Assembly (NCBI RefSeq): GCF_004210375.1
Contig: NW_027467782.1
Location: forward strand, 22,423,276-22,487,275
From: Tachypleus tridentatus
Lineage: Eukaryota; Arthropoda; Merostomata; Xiphosura; Limulidae
Length of the DNA: 64,000 nucleotides
Direction of reading: 5' to 3'
In this document: one piece after another, positions 22,620-36,610 of the stretch
Layout of the letters: the number at the start of each line of letters is the position of its first letter
Position numbering within the stretch: position 1 is the first letter of the stretch
Position numbers and translations under genes: made by a program
The notes under the pieces: generated by a model
Seen by the model: the letters and a program-made list of their open reading frames with translations, nothing else
Databases searched by the model: none
Told to the model about the DNA's origin: nothing

Positions 22620-23600
22620 GTGTACAAAGTTAAGTATTATTTTTTGGACAAGTATTCAAAATCTCTTAGAAAAGCTTCTATTTTATTTATATATCGTAGT
22701 TTAAAATAATTTTTTCTAGGCAAGACAGTAAGTTAACCAAACTCAATACAGAATAATAACAATTATTTATATGAGGAAAATTTTGTAATACATCATGTCT
22801 ATTATTTCCTTGGATCTGAGGTACTACTATTGAATTATGAGGTCCATATTTTCCTTAGCTGTAGAGCATACTTTGATAGCAGGTTTGAAGATTTTTCATG
22901 TTATGGATTACTTACAGATGTTTTTCTTTTCTTTTACTTGTTTTAGAACTACATAAAATATCTTACCAAAACACAGTAACATATGTTACTCAGACTGTTT
23001 ATTTAACAAATGAAGGTTTCCATTAATGCTACACCAGCCAAGTTAAAATTATGTCCCTTGTGGCTTTTTTCTTTTCTGTTGTTGTCAAGATGTTTTCTTT
23101 ACTGTGATGTTGAATTAAGAATAATTTTTGGTATTTCAAAGTTATTACAGTGTATAGTATTTTTTCTTCAAATATAAGTATGTGAATATTTCAATTGTTG
23201 CACTAATCCAAACTCTCTACTGTTGTATTTGCTACATCTTCTCTTGGAAATATTAATTTTACAAGTCAGAGCTGAAATATGCACTGTTCATTTAGTGCAG
23301 AAACAATCAAATATGAACATGTTGTCAGGTATAAACTAAAATGTTGTATAATATTCTGTGTGCCACATTTGTCATTTTACGAATATGAATTCAGAGCTTT
23401 GGAAGAAAGTAAATTTGCAGTTGTGAAACTACTGTAGTTGATTTTACTGTCATCACTTTGGTTCATGCTCATTAAGGATGTTACATTTGTCTAACATTGA
23501 GTCTTGTTAAAACTGTTGAAGTTATCACTTCTAATCATTATAATTGTTCAAAATTAATTATTGGTGGTGATGTGTAGGTTTAAAATAGAATGTAACAAGC
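22620..23600. other. Gene-free sequence
   Basis: AT-rich; nothing recognised. Confidence 0.4.
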
Positions 23601-23604
23601 AAAA

Positions 23605-23745
23605 TTACCCATTTATAGTGATGGTTGCTGTTTAAGTAATCTAGCAAAAGTACACGTACCCAGTGACAGTTACTGTTTACGTTTGTCTTGCAAAAGTACT
23701 TGTCCCAAGTGACAGTTACTGTTTAGGTTAATCTACCAATATAAA
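23605..23745. repeat. Short tandem repeat, ~45 bp unit, three copies
   Basis: Three units carry AGTGACAGTTACTGTTTA (first copy AGTGATGGTTGCTGTTTA) and GCAAAAGTAC, spaced about 45 bp apart. Confidence 0.6.
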
Positions 23746-23749
23746 TTAT

Positions 23750-25030
23750 TTCATGAACTTTAAAATGTTAACTTTTTTGCAATCTTGGTTTCACTTAGAG
23801 CCAAAGCTCTGAGCTTTTATACTTCACACCATAAAATAATTAATCACTTCAGTTGTGCTAGGAGCTGCTCAACAGTAACACATGGTAAATGTACATTTGT
23901 ATTTCTTATAGTATGTCATATTTTGAAATGTTAATGATAGTCTGATAAATATAGAATATCCTACTTGTGAAATAAAGTTTGGTATTAACATTATTCATAC
24001 TTGTTTTACTATCATTTCAAAAGTGAATGTTAAACTTTGCCCAAATGAACAGATCTTCAAATGCTACATGTTTCCAATATATAAGAATTCAGAAGTTATT
24101 AACAGTTGCCAGTTTTAAACATAATGATAAAATAATGAGTATAAATGAATCTGTTGACAGTAACTGTTGTCAGTAACTGCTAGAATAATAGTTGTACAAA
24201 CAGAAACAGGTGTAGCACAAAGATGAACTCAATTTTACTTTTCTGTTATCTACGTGTAAACAGAAGGTTAACAATTGCTTTGTTCAGTGAACCAACGGTA
24301 ATAACTTTGTATTAATTGTTAGTAATGTGTGTCCATTGCCTGTATATTTCACAAAGTATTCAACAATTCCAAACATTTGCAGTGTTTGATTTTATCCTTT
24401 TGTGGCAGAAAGAAACAAAACAAAGTATGCTTTGTACATACTGGTTGACAAGTAATCTTAAAGTAATAAAAAATAGTGCCTTATTTAAAACAAAGTACTC
24501 TAATAGATTAATAAATCTTCATTGCCACTTATTACATCAAACTAAAAAAGGTCATACTGTATCACTAGGTGTAAATGGAAAGGTTTATAAGTTATTTTTA
24601 ATTGAGAAAAAAACTATAAAATGTGACCAGAGAAAGGTTGTTTGTTATATAACAGTTTTCATATGTATTCATCTTGAGCATTGTTTGTCGTGTATGAATA
24701 TTTATGTCTAATATTTTTTGCACATCTGTTTATAAGTAGCAGTTGAAGCCTATTCAATATCATTCTAATATCTTAAAATGGAAATATATAAAGGCAATTT
24801 AAGATGCGAGTACAAATTTAAATGAAATTGAAATATTTTTAATAGGATGTTAAGGTTTAGTTATTCATTGGGTCCTAGAAAATGTAAGAAATGTTTGGTA
24901 ATGAGGAAATGTATTTTTCTTAAAATTTATATTTGAAGATTTAGTCAAATAAGTTATAATCATTCATATATTTTTCAAGCCATTACTTATGGGGTAGGTG
25001 AAAATGATTGATACTTAAAAGATGCTTCTT
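23750..25030. other. Gene-free sequence with one unsupported 131-codon ORF
   Basis: The plus-strand frame at 24316-24711 is AT-biased with no recognisable domain and no splice context. I treat it as chance. Nothing else was identified. Confidence 0.4.
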
Positions 25031-25037
25031 TTTTAAT

Positions 25038-25290
25038 TTTGCAAAGCTACTCGAGGGATATCTGCACTAGCTGTCCCTAAATTAGCAGTGTAAAGAAGAG
25101 GGAAGCTAGCTTGTCATCACCACTCACAGCAAACTTTTGGGCTACTCTTTTATCAACGAATAGTGGGATTGATCGTCACATTATAATGCCCCACGGCTGA
25201 AAGGGCGAGCATTTTGGCGCGACGGGAATGCAAACCCACGATTTTCAGATTACAAGTCGCACGTCTTAACCCACCTGGCCATGCAGGGCC
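25038..25290 (-). repeat. tRNA-headed SINE, family 1
   Basis: A near full-length minus-strand copy. On the plus strand it begins with the tail complement GCAAAGCTACTCGAGGGATA and ends with the head complement CACCTGGCCATGCAGGGCC. It lies head-to-head with the next SINE. Confidence 0.87.
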
Positions 25291-25395
25291 TAGTTAAGAG
25301 AAACATGTGAACCTCACAAAGATAACAGTTGAACAGTTTTGAACAGCTTATTTTATTAAGTAGTTAATATCTATTACTGAGTATATCTTTCACTT

Positions 25396-25661
25396 TGTGC
25401 CTAGCATGGCTAAGTGGGTTAAGGAGTTCAACTCGTAATCTGATGATCGCAGGTTCGAACCCAGTCGCACCAAACATGCTCGCCCTTTCAACCGTGGGTG
25501 CGTTATAACGTGACGGTAAATCCCACTATTCGTTGGTAAAACAGTAGCCCAAAAGTTGGCAGTGGGTGGCAATGACTAATTGCCTTCCCTCTAGTCTTAC
25601 ACTGCTAAATTAGGGACAGCTGGCGAAGATAGCCCTCGTGTAGCTTTGTGCGAAATTCAAA
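25396..25661 (+). repeat. tRNA-headed SINE, family 1
   Basis: Full length: head GTGCCTAGCATGGCTAAGTG, box B GCAGGTTCGAACCCAGTCGC, central GGCAGTGGGTGGCAATGACT, tail TAGCTTTGTGCGAAATTC. A minus-strand ORF over it is an artefact. Confidence 0.87.
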
Positions 25662-25845
25662 TAAATATTTAATTTTGATCTTGGAAGATATCTTCATCTG
25701 TCGGAAGTTAATGTTAAATGTCAATGAAAAGGCAAAATTCGACAATAAATAGAGCACTGCATTTTGTTTTTTCTCTCTTTGGTTTTGGGTATCATATGTA
25801 CTCTGGAGTGTCAGGTGCTCTCTGACTTCTTCTGCCTTTCTTTAC

Positions 25846-26031
25846 TTATATGATCATGCAGTGTTGGTTGGTGTTAGTCACTGCTTTAGGTTCAGAGTGG
25901 GCTGAATTTACTCCGACCCTTTTAAGATCAATGTAATTGTGGCCGAAAAGCTTGATGTTAGTTTCGTCTGACCAAAGAATACTCTTCCAATAGGTGAAGG
26001 GTTTATCTACATGCTTTCTTGCATACCTCAA
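25846..26031 (-). pseudogene. Tc1-type transposase fragment
   Basis: The minus strand encodes MRYARKHVDKPFTYWKSILW, SDETNIKLFGHN and then degenerate sequence. KSILWSDETxIxLFGHN is the block holding the first catalytic Asp of Tc1 transposases. The N-terminal DNA-binding part, the second Asp and the Glu are not recognisable next to it, and no inverted termini were found. It is an isolated relic, different in sequence from the 57-kb and 11-kb elements. Confidence 0.75.
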
Positions 26032-26039
26032 TCAGTTTA

Positions 26040-27480
26040 ATTCACAAAATAATTTATGTAGATGTGTATTGGTATAATATTTGTAATATATTATATTTCT
26101 ATAAGTCTTATCGTGATACTTTTTAAGTTATGAGCAAAAACTACTCGGGACGCAAGGGATACGAACACTTTCTGTCGTAACTGGAGTTATGTTGAAAGAG
26201 AATAAAATTTTTATTAGACGTTCAAATATCTTTACAGTAAAGGTAATCAGTTTCTAAATGCAGGTAACTTTACACGTGGTTTGGGGTTCACCACGTTAAT
26301 ATTTGGTAACACACACATGCGAGTGAGACGGCATTACGAGAAGTTATTGAAAATCTTTCCCACCACTGAGAGTCTATTTTAACACCGTCTTCACTATATG
26401 GGAGGACAGTTGTATATTATCTTGTTGGAAATTGTATAGTCCCCCCATCCCCCTGGAATAACAGTAGTTATAATCCTTGTCTTCTTAAATTAGATCACGT
26501 TGTTCAACAAGATATAAAGCTCTTATGGAAAATGGAAAGCCAACTTCAAAGAAAATTTAAAATTTTAGCCTCGCCATAATGGCTCATAAAATGTCTTTAA
26601 GTTGGTTGTTGTTGTTTTGGAACAGCCCTTTTTTCTTTCTTATTTTTGTCTTTATTTCTAGGATCATTAAATAAAATATTTCAAATGATTGACTTAAGGT
26701 TATCAGGATCTCAATAGCAATATTCTGCAAAGACAAAAATTCATATAATAGTTTCAATTCTCAGTGTAAAAAATTTGAAGCTCTTACCTATTTCACCAAC
26801 CAGTTAAACATGCAAATCTCTTGTGCGGAGATACAAATGTTAACACTTTTACACTTAAAATGTATTTTTGATAGGTATCTATCTCCTATCACACAAAGCT
26901 ATCTCAATTACTCTTTGCACTCTAAGCTTTGCTGAAAAATATTTTTGTAATCAGTGCATCAGTCTTTATACCCTATCAACTTTATGCTTTTTCTAAACAT
27001 GTGCATATCATGTGACTGTTCTCCACCAGTAGTGGCACATCTGTCTCCCTCTACTATTCCTTCTTACTCCTCATTTTCAAGAATTGACCTGTTCTAAGTG
27101 AAGAACACCAGCCATGAGGAGGGTGGATGTGAATTACCAATGGGAAATTATATTTTGATGTCAAAAAATAACTTCTGATGTGGTATTATCTCCACTCTAT
27201 AAAGGTAAAAGGGTCAGTTAAGAAGCACAGCAGAATAACTAACTATCCAGAATGAACAGATGTACTCTGAGATGAATAAAGCCCATAAATGGGGTACTTC
27301 TGGAACAGGTATGTTCTTTACACAGGAAGGTGGGAATTAAAGTAGAATGTGTGAAAAATGGAACAATAGGTTCAAGCATTATTCATGTATAAATAAATGT
27401 TAGTACAATGAACTATATACTTTCTCACCCTCAACAGGACAGATTCTATAACTCATTTGTAACCACAAGATTGTGGATAA
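26040..27480. other. Gene-free sequence, possible old transposon remains
   Basis: On the minus strand near 26400-26440 a short frame reads QQDNIQLSSHIVKTVLK, loosely like the second catalytic block (QQDNAxPHxA) of Tc1/mariner transposases. This is too weak to annotate as a gene. The rest is unassigned. Confidence 0.3.
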
Positions 27481-27497
27481 GGCATGTAGACCAATAT

Positions 27498-27518
27498 ACA
27501 CACACACACACACACAAA
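27498..27518. repeat. (AC)n microsatellite
   Basis: A perfect AC run of about ten repeats. Confidence 0.8.
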
Positions 27519-27519
27519 C

Positions 27520-30500
27520 AATCAACTGTAAGTAGAATACCATCATTGTTTGTTCTCTTGTCTTCCTGAGAGACAGTCAGTCACACTTTGATGGTGTTAC
27601 AGAACAGTTGCCATCTCTATTTTTTCATTTTGGGGATTTTAATAGACACTCCCCTGTGGAGTAGTACTAATATATACATGAGGGATTGTTCCATTGAAAA
27701 TATGTTCTCAGATCACAACCTATCTCTCTTCAGTAGTGGTTCTTTTCCCTATTTCCATGCACCTAGTCAGTCTTTTACTGCTGTGGATCTACGTATCTAT
27801 CTGTTCCCCTTCACTTTTCTTGAGAGATGACAATGGTAAGTGGAACAGTGAAACTACCCATTGTTTTAAGAGAGAATGGCTGTGGTCAGTGCCCTCTTAC
27901 TTAAGTGCCATGGTGAAAGTTGGACCAGGTTGACTGATTTTTTTACCACTTTTTGGAACTTGGTCCTGCAGTCCTCAGTCTTCCATCTGTTAACAACTGC
28001 ATGGAGGCAGTAAGTAATTGAATAATTCAAGCAGCTGCCAGTATGCCAACTGTATAACATTTCAATAAAAGTTATTTTCTCATTCTTTAGTAAGAAGAGG
28101 TATCATCCAATTTTCACAACATCAGTAATTGTAAAAAAACATTACAATGCATCTAAGAATGGTTTTGTAATAGTATTGACATCATTGTTGTTTAATGAAA
28201 GAAGAGATCAAAAGAAATCTGTATGTATGTCATATTGAAAGAAATAATGGTGTCTGTAACTGTTTGTTAACAACAGCTTAGCATTCTTATGTTAGTTCCT
28301 GTTAAACTATGTTGAAGCATACTAAATAACCCTATCCATCTGTTAACAGGATTAAAATTATATATTTCTATATCAGTTCCTGTTGAACAAGTCAAAAATT
28401 GTGTTATCATCAAGATTAAAAGTGATGTAACATTAACAGTTGCCTGTTGAAAAGTCTAGGAATATGTTAAACAGTTTCTTTCAAGGTTAAACATTGGTTC
28501 ATGTTATACAATCTTGAGTTAAACAGCTGATACCAAAACTAAACGTTAGTTATTTTCAACAAATTTCAGACATAGTAAACAGCTGGTTCAAAACCTAAAC
28601 AAACATGAGACACACAGTTGCCACCACTTCTAAGCATTGCTTCCTGTTGAACACAAGTAACACATATTAAAAGCTGTTACCAAGATTTGTTAATTTCTTC
28701 TATACTCTTTGTGTTGAATTTCTTTAAACAGAGAGTGAGATTGTCATTGAATGATTTGTAAAAGATGATCTCATTTTGTTTTTCTCAGTCTCTTAAATAT
28801 ACAGATCTTTTTTAGACATCATTACTGGCATTTCCAGATCTACATTTGCTGCTAACGTACATTACAAATGCACTGAGAGCTCTTTCTATTTACATTTTAA
28901 TTCTTTCTATCCTTCTTGGTACAAACACTACCTTTAAGGGTCAATTCCTACATTTGATTTGTACAAACACTACCTTTCAGGGTCAATTCCTACATTTGAG
29001 ATGTCTATACTCTGACATTACAAACAACATTACTTGTTATTTCTAGACATCAGAATTATTCCAACAACACCAATAAAAGGCTAAATTTGCCACATTCTTC
29101 ATTGCAAGCTGTCTCTGGTCTAAAGACAAACCACATAGTGACAGAGATCCTTTAGTCTTTACATACTTTCCTTCAACTTGACAGAGTAGTAGAACTATCC
29201 AATGCAACATCACCTTACTGACAAGAGAAACACATCTCTCAACATTTTTGTCACCCACTTTCAGTTTCTTTCAAATGTAAAAGGAATTTCAAAGACTGTA
29301 CATGTCAAATTACAGACAGAATCAATCACCTTCACTTGTACAAACTGACAGAACTGGTCTGTGTTGGCGAGCTATTTGTCTTGCATGTGATTATATCACT
29401 AACTTATCAAATCTCTCCAGTTCCACCTTTCACGTAAAAGGCCAATTTAAATCCGACTGCATTGCTTATTTATTTGCTTTACTGTACGTAAACATCCCTG
29501 ACTTGTACGCAATGACACTCTTAAACCCTCAGATCCCAAACACCTCAACTTTCCAAATCACAATGGCATTGGTGACATTAGTGTACTGGTTTTATGACAT
29601 GATTCCCCACAAAAAAGTATCATTGCAAAATCCAAGAACATAAACTTATATTTAACTAAGTTTTGCACCACATGGAAGTAATAAATGTTTTTTAAAGTGA
29701 TTATTATCTTCCTTGTATTTCACTTTTCCACTCCTGTTACCATGACATCATATACATATATTCCCTGATCAATATTCTTTTATTATAAAATTCTTTTACT
29801 TATGGAAAAATGTTATTTACAGAGTTGTGAGAGCATCATACAGTTTTTTATATATTTTTTTCGTTTGTGTATGTTATAAATGAAACAAGTAATAAACTGT
29901 CAATGACATAGATAATAGTTTTTATTTTATTTATACAAACAGACAAAGAAAGATAAAAGCTCTTGCACATCAATTAAAGGCACAAAAGATGTTTGTTCTG
30001 AGATTTTTTTCAAATAATTTATGAACAAACTTATATAAATTAGTGACAGGTTATAATGACTGTGGAATTAGTGTATCCAGTGTAGTTAAACTGAATGAAC
30101 AATTATCAGTGCTAGATTTTACTTCTTACAGTAGAGTTACCCTGGATGTAATAATGTCTCCACTAATAAATAATATGAAATTGAAAAGTCCCCTTATTCA
30201 TATAATGCTAATCATAGTACAATATATATGCACCACTTACATATTAGATTTGTTTCTTTTATATAACTTCTGTTTGTGTATGTATGTGGTTTATTAAGAA
30301 ATTCCAACTTTTAGTAATATGTGCACTGTTGCAACAAGGAAAATATATAGAGAATAATGCAACTGAAAATAACGCACTTTGCAACTTAATTATTCATATA
30401 TGTTTATATGAAATTTAGTCGTCCAGTCACATTTATAAAAATAATTCATATGATCCCAGTGAATTAACATGCAAAGTCTATCCAATTTATAAGATTTAAA

Positions 30501-31740
30501 TTAGAAAACGGTCAGCAAAGTATACTGATGTTTTTTTTAAACTATTGTCATACACCAATTGCTTCCACAAATTCCAAATAAACTTTATCATAAACCTAAT
30601 TTTGTTGGTGAACATTGAAATATTAGATATAACTGCATGTGTGTGAAAGTCAGCACCTGTGTGTGTAATCTTATAGAAGAAAGTACATTTGTTTTATTCA
30701 TGACATTTACTTTTCTCATAACGTTTTCAAATGCATTTGGGAACACAAACTCATCCACATAAGAAAAAGCCTCGAATTAAGACAAGTAATAATTTTGTTT
30801 TAAAATTTCTCTGATCATCTTTTCAGGTGAAATTAAAAGCATGGTCATTTCTACACATAACCAGAAAAAAATTGTTTCCATAAAACTAAAATGCAGAGAT
30901 TATACAATTAATCTGAGAGTTACCAATGGGGTTCATCAAATCCATTAGTTGCAAAAGTTGGGTACACTATAAACCAAACATCTGAGTGAACTGAGGGTTC
31001 AGTACATTATAAACAAAAATTTAGAGTATAAAGAGGGTTGAGTGCATTTCATTGAGACAATTCTGAATAATTACTTCAAGAAATGTTACAATAACCATAG
31101 CAGATATAAATAGCAGTTGAAAGGCATGTAAGTGAAGGACATTTATAACTTGTTTGGCGTCATGGGAACAATAATGCTACCAAAAATGGTCACATTTAAA
31201 AGGTTATTTAACACCCCTTTTCTACACAAAATTTTGACATTGGAAAACAAAGGAATACATGTACAGATTAACTTGTAACGTCAAAACCATCCAAAAAGAG
31301 ACCTGAAAGAAGTCATACCCCTCACCCATGGTACAGAACGTGCAGCATCTTGCAACAGATGAGAAAACATCAACATGGATGTCAGTCAGTAACAAAATGC
31401 ATCTTCATCAGCATGTAACATAATAAAGAGTATGCACATCTAAAAAATGCCAGAAGTCACATTTGAAAAGGTATCACTATTTTATTTTATTGCAAACAAC
31501 CTCAGTTATTACCTGTTGCGAAACTCAACGGTAATATCAATGACACTTAATACTAATAATTAACACCAGAAAACACTTAATGTTAATCAATTATTAGACA
31601 TAACACTACACAAAAGCAATTAATAATGACTAAATTAGACTCATTAAATCAAAATGTTCTTGTAAAACGACGCCATAGATTGACTGAAAATGAAGAATCA
31701 AGTTTGCCAAATCTCAATAATGAATATACTCGTATAGTTC
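27520..31740. other. Long gene-free region with degenerate repeats
   Basis: From about 28250 to 28700 a motif like TTAACAGTTGCCTGTTGAA recurs in diverged form at roughly 60-70 bp steps, suggesting an old minisatellite. At 28921-29005 a segment of about 55 bp (ACAAACACTACCTTTMAGGG then TCAATTCCTACATTTGA) is duplicated in tandem. The 113-codon frame at 29302-29643 has no recognised domain and no splice context. Nothing else was identified. Confidence 0.4.
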
Positions 31741-31983
31741 AGAGTTGTTAGCCAAAATTAATGTGTAATCCAAGGTTCGCTTATTCAAATTCCCATCACA
31801 CCATACATCCTCGCCCTTTCAGCCATGGAGAAATTATAATGTGATGGTCAATCCCACTATCCATTGGTAAAAGAGATGGCAGTGGGTGGTGATGACTAGC
31901 TGCCTTCCCTCTCGTATAACACTGCTAAATTAGGAACGGCTAGCGAAGATAGCCCTCGAGTAGTTTTCTCGAAATTCAAAACA
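31741..31983 (+). repeat. tRNA-headed SINE, family 1, diverged
   Basis: The head is strongly decayed (TAATCCAAGGTTCGCTTATT). The body is clear from CCTCGCCCTTTCAGCCATGG through GGCAGTGGGTGGTGATGACT to AGCCCTCGAGTAGTTTTCTC. The CCCAAGAGTT block before it is missing. Confidence 0.82.
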
Positions 31984-31994
31984 AATTATATTGA

Positions 31995-32445
31995 TTTAAT
32001 TTTGGTTTTACTTGCTGTATAAGTAAAGCTTCTTTGATTTTGCGTTTTTGTATTTGGTTCCCTTCTTAATATCTGGTTGTTTTCTGTGGTTATGTTGTTT
32101 TAATTTCATTTGCAGTGTTCAAAACGTGTGAAGATGATTTCTGTTTTGTTTTTGTAGGTTCATTGAATCTAGTTTCCATTTTTCTTCTTGTTTCTGTAGT
32201 TTTGAAGTCGTGGCAGTTATTGCATTGTATTTTATAAATTATGTTGGTGTTGTGTTTTTACATAGTATGGACTTCAGTTTTGTACATGGATATTGAATAG
32301 ATTTGGTGTTTCCTGGAATGTTCTGTTTTGTTATGTCTTTCTCCAAATGTTGTTTATTTTTTCGCTGATGTCAGGAACATATGGTATGCAGCAGTATATG
32401 ATTTTGTAGTTTGTTATATCTTGGGATTTATTGTTTGTTCTTGGT
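31995..32445 (-). pseudogene. Penelope-like element C-terminal part with GIY-YIG endonuclease relic
   Basis: Reading the minus strand from 32445 down, frames give IIYCCIPYVPDISEKINNIW near 32400, then NTTNIIYKIQCNNCHDF near 32230, ETRRKMETRFNE near 32180, and a distal block with HVLNTANEI and LLIQQVKPKLN near 32000. In Penelope-like elements the RT is followed by a linker (VPxISExI), then the GIY-YIG nuclease beginning IIYKIxCxxC, with xIGETxRxLxTRxxEH and a C-terminal LLIxxxKPxLN. The GIY-YIG tyrosines are partly lost and several frameshifts are present. This is from a different copy than the RT fragment at 1.2-2.2 kb, which is on the other strand. Confidence 0.72.
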
Positions 32446-32469
32446 CTATGTGTGTGCCTATTCTCAGAT

Positions 32470-34338
32470 AGGAGACACAACAACATGTAAGGATGTTTTA
32501 GAGTACGAACAAGTTTGTATAACTGTAGAGCTGAGTAGCCAGACACCATAGAATGTAAGGATGTAGTTTTGTAAGGACACTTTTGATAACTGTTCAGCTG
32601 TCTAACGAGATACAACAGTATATAAGAAAGATGTAGTGTAACAACAAGTTTGGATAGTTGTACAGCTGAGTGACTAGACATAACAACATGTAAGGATGTT
32701 GTAGAGTAACAACAAGTTTGTATAACAACAGACCTGATTACTAGACACAACAACATGTCAGGATGTTGTGGAGTAAGGATAAGTTTGTATAACAACAGAC
32801 CTGATTACTAGACACAACAACATGTCAGGATGTTGTGGAGTAAGAACAAGTTTGTATAACAACAGACCTGGATTACTAGACACAACAACATGTCAGGATG
32901 TTGTAGAGTAAGAACAAGTTTGTATAACAACAGACCTGGATTACTAGACACAACAAAATGTCAGGATGTTGTAGAGTAAGAACAAGTTTGTATAACAACA
33001 GACCTGGATTACTAGACACAACAACATGTCAGGATTTTGTAGAGTAAGGATAAGTTTGGATAACAACAGACCTGAATTACGAGACAAAGCAGTACGAAAA
33101 TATTTTTAGAGAACCAGGAAGTTTGGATAATTGGAGATCTAAGTAACTAGACACAACAACATGTACGGATGTTGTAGTAAGAACAAGATTGGTTCATTCT
33201 ACAGCTGATTGAATAGACACAGCATGTAAGGATGTTGTAGAGTAAGAACAAGTTTCTATAACTGCAGACCTGACTTACTAGACACAATAATATGTAAGTT
33301 TATTGTACAGTAACAATAAGTTTGAAAAAAGTGTAACGACTGCTCCTTGACTAAAAAATAATTATATATTAGGATATTGTAAAGTAGGAACAAGTTTGTA
33401 TAGCTGTACGTCCGAGTAATTAGAAACAACAACACGTAAGGATGTTGTAGAGTAAGAACAAGTTTGGATACCTTTACAGCAGAATGATTAGGCCAAGTGG
33501 TATCTTACAATTTGTAAAAAAACAACAAGAAATGTGGATGCCTGTACAGTTGAGTGACTCGATACAACAGTATGTAACGCTGTTGTAGTGTAAGAACAAG
33601 TTAGGTTCGTTGTATTTCTAAGTGAATAGACAAAAAACACGAAAGGATACTGTAGAGTGAAGTGACCAGACACAATAAAATGTAATGATCTTGTCTTGTA
33701 AGACCAAATTATTATAAATGTACACCTGACTGACTAGATACAACAGTTTGTAATGAAGTTATATTGTAATTACAAGTTTGTTTAACTGTACTACTGAGTG
33801 ACTAGATACAACAGTTTGTAAGGAAGTTATATTGTAACTATAAGTTTGTTTAACTGTACTACTGAGTGACTAGATACAACAGTTTGTGAGGAGGTTATAT
33901 TGTAACTATAAGTTTGTTTAACTGTACTACTGAGTAACTAGATACAACAGTTTGTAAGGAAGTTATATTGTAACTATAAGTTTGTTTAACTGTACTACTG
34001 AGTGACTAGATACAACAGTTTGTAAGGAGGTTATATTGTAACTATAAGTTTGTTTAACTGTACTACTGAGTAACTAGATACAACAGTTTGTAAGGAAGTT
34101 ACATTGTAACTAAAAGTTTGTTTAACTGTACTACTGAGTGACTAAATACAACAACATTTAATAATATTGTAGAGTAAGAACAAATTTGTACAACTATAGG
34201 CCTGAGTTACTTGACATAATAACATGCAAGGATGTTGTAGAGTAAGGACACATTTAGATTTTGTAGATCTCTGTGACTAGACACAACAACATGTCAGGAT
34301 GTCGTACAGTAAGAATAAGTTTGTTTAACTGTATAGCT
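32470..34338. repeat. Minisatellite array, 67-68 bp unit
   Basis: About 27 units. The left part repeats GACACAACAACATGTCAGGA, TGTTGTAGAGTAAGAACAAG, TTTGTATAACAACAGACCTG, GATTACTA. The 33715-34140 part is a subfamily with GATACAACAGTTTGTAAGGA and AGTTATATTGTAACTATAAG. Start-to-start distances at 32744, 32811, 32879, 32947 and 33015 are 67, 68, 68 and 68. The array resumes at 37585-37740 after the hAT insertion. Confidence 0.92.
34331..34338. repeat. Left 8-bp target-site duplication of the hAT element
   Basis: GTATAGCT here and GTATAGTT at 37585-37592 differ at one position. Eight bases is the hAT duplication length. Confidence 0.85.
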
Positions 34339-34699
34339 CAGGGATCACCAAACATTTTTCACAGGGGCCAGATTACTTGGGGAATGAGAAGCGTTGGCCA
34401 CATGATAATTATGTTCAATACTCATAAGCCAGAACGAAAGCTCTCTGTAAAAGACTTAACACTAAGTTTAGGATGCCACATTAGCCACGTGGGAGTAGCA
34501 TGCAATACACACATATAATAAAAAAAAAAACAGAAATACAACCAACATTTTATTTACCAAAACGTTATCAAAGAAGGTCACATTAGCAAAAGCAATTGTC
34601 ACATCGCACACAGTGAGTACATATCTGAATTTCACTAAGCCGCAAAAATGTTAGTGAGATTTATGAAATTGGCGTTTGCTTTTGAAATATCTTAAATAT

Positions 34700-36020
<1,321 letters not shown>

Positions 36021-36174
36021 AGGGTCTGAAAATGAAAACACAGATCGCTGTGAGAAAAGTATTGTACTGGTCCAAGAACGCACAAACAAAATATATTGAA
36101 ACGTACGTTTGCCACGACACTTACCTGAGAATTTTTTATTTTTTTATTTTATTTTATTTATTTTTTTGAAATGG

Positions 36175-36250
36175 TTATTACTAGTAGTAGTTGCATTTTC
36201 TCCATGGAGAAAAGCAAAAGAAGAAAAAGGAGAAAAATACAAAAAATATG
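36175..36250 (+). repeat. LINE-type 3' end inside the hAT element
   Basis: TTACTAGTAGTAGTTGCATT followed by TTCTCCATGGAGAAAAGCAA and AGGAGAAAAATACAAAAAA matches, in the opposite orientation, the 3' end of the LINE at 37748-37815. It looks like a severely 5'-truncated insertion. A/T-rich low-complexity sequence surrounds it (36130-36360). Confidence 0.6.
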
Positions 36251-36541
36251 TATATTAAAGGAAAAAAATATATATATGTGTATATATATATGAAAAATAA
36301 AAAAAATCAAAATGTTAATAAAAAAAAGTACAGAAAATGTATTAAAAAAAAGGAAAAAAAACTTTCTTGCATAAACTGTGCCCTGAAATGGACCTGAGTA
36401 TGGAGTTATACTTTACTTTGGCCCAAAGCTATTATAAATCCCTGAAAGACAGACGCCATCAACGTTCGGAAGGGAGGAAGAGGTCTGATGTACCTGACCT
36501 CCTGGTATTTAACATCAATACCCAAATATCTGCTCAGTTTA

Positions 36542-36610
36542 TCCCATGTGGTCAAGTGGCTAGGATACCTGGCTCACTCAGGAGGCCCTGGTTCAATTCC
36601 GGCATGGGAA
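36542..36610 (+). tRNA. tRNA-Glu-like sequence (pseudo-tRNA or SINE head)
   Basis: TCCCATG at the start pairs perfectly with CATGGGA at the end. In between are GTGGTCAAGTGGCTAGGAT (box A) and GGTTCAATTCC (box B), close to arthropod tRNA-Glu. The anticodon arm is too short (CCTGG-CTCAC-TCAGG leaves a 5-base loop), and the T stem is mismatched, so a working tRNA is unlikely. It may head a SINE whose body runs towards 36720. Confidence 0.5.

Noticed and set aside
24316-24711. 131-codon plus-strand ORF
   Set aside because: No recognisable domain, AT-driven composition, no splice or promoter context; length is within chance for this sequence.
26250-26440. Second Tc1/mariner transposase block on the minus strand
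   Set aside because: Only QQDN and a few residues match; stops follow at once and termini are absent.
29302-29643. 113-codon plus-strand ORF
   Set aside because: No family resemblance, no start or splice context, and the opposite strand is equally unconvincing.
32331-32795. 154-codon minus-strand ORF
   Set aside because: Mostly translation of the 67-68 bp minisatellite; only its last part is a Penelope relic, annotated separately.
32470-34338. CRISPR-like array
   Set aside because: Whole units are repeated without unique spacers and the unit is 67-68 bp: a minisatellite in a eukaryotic genome.
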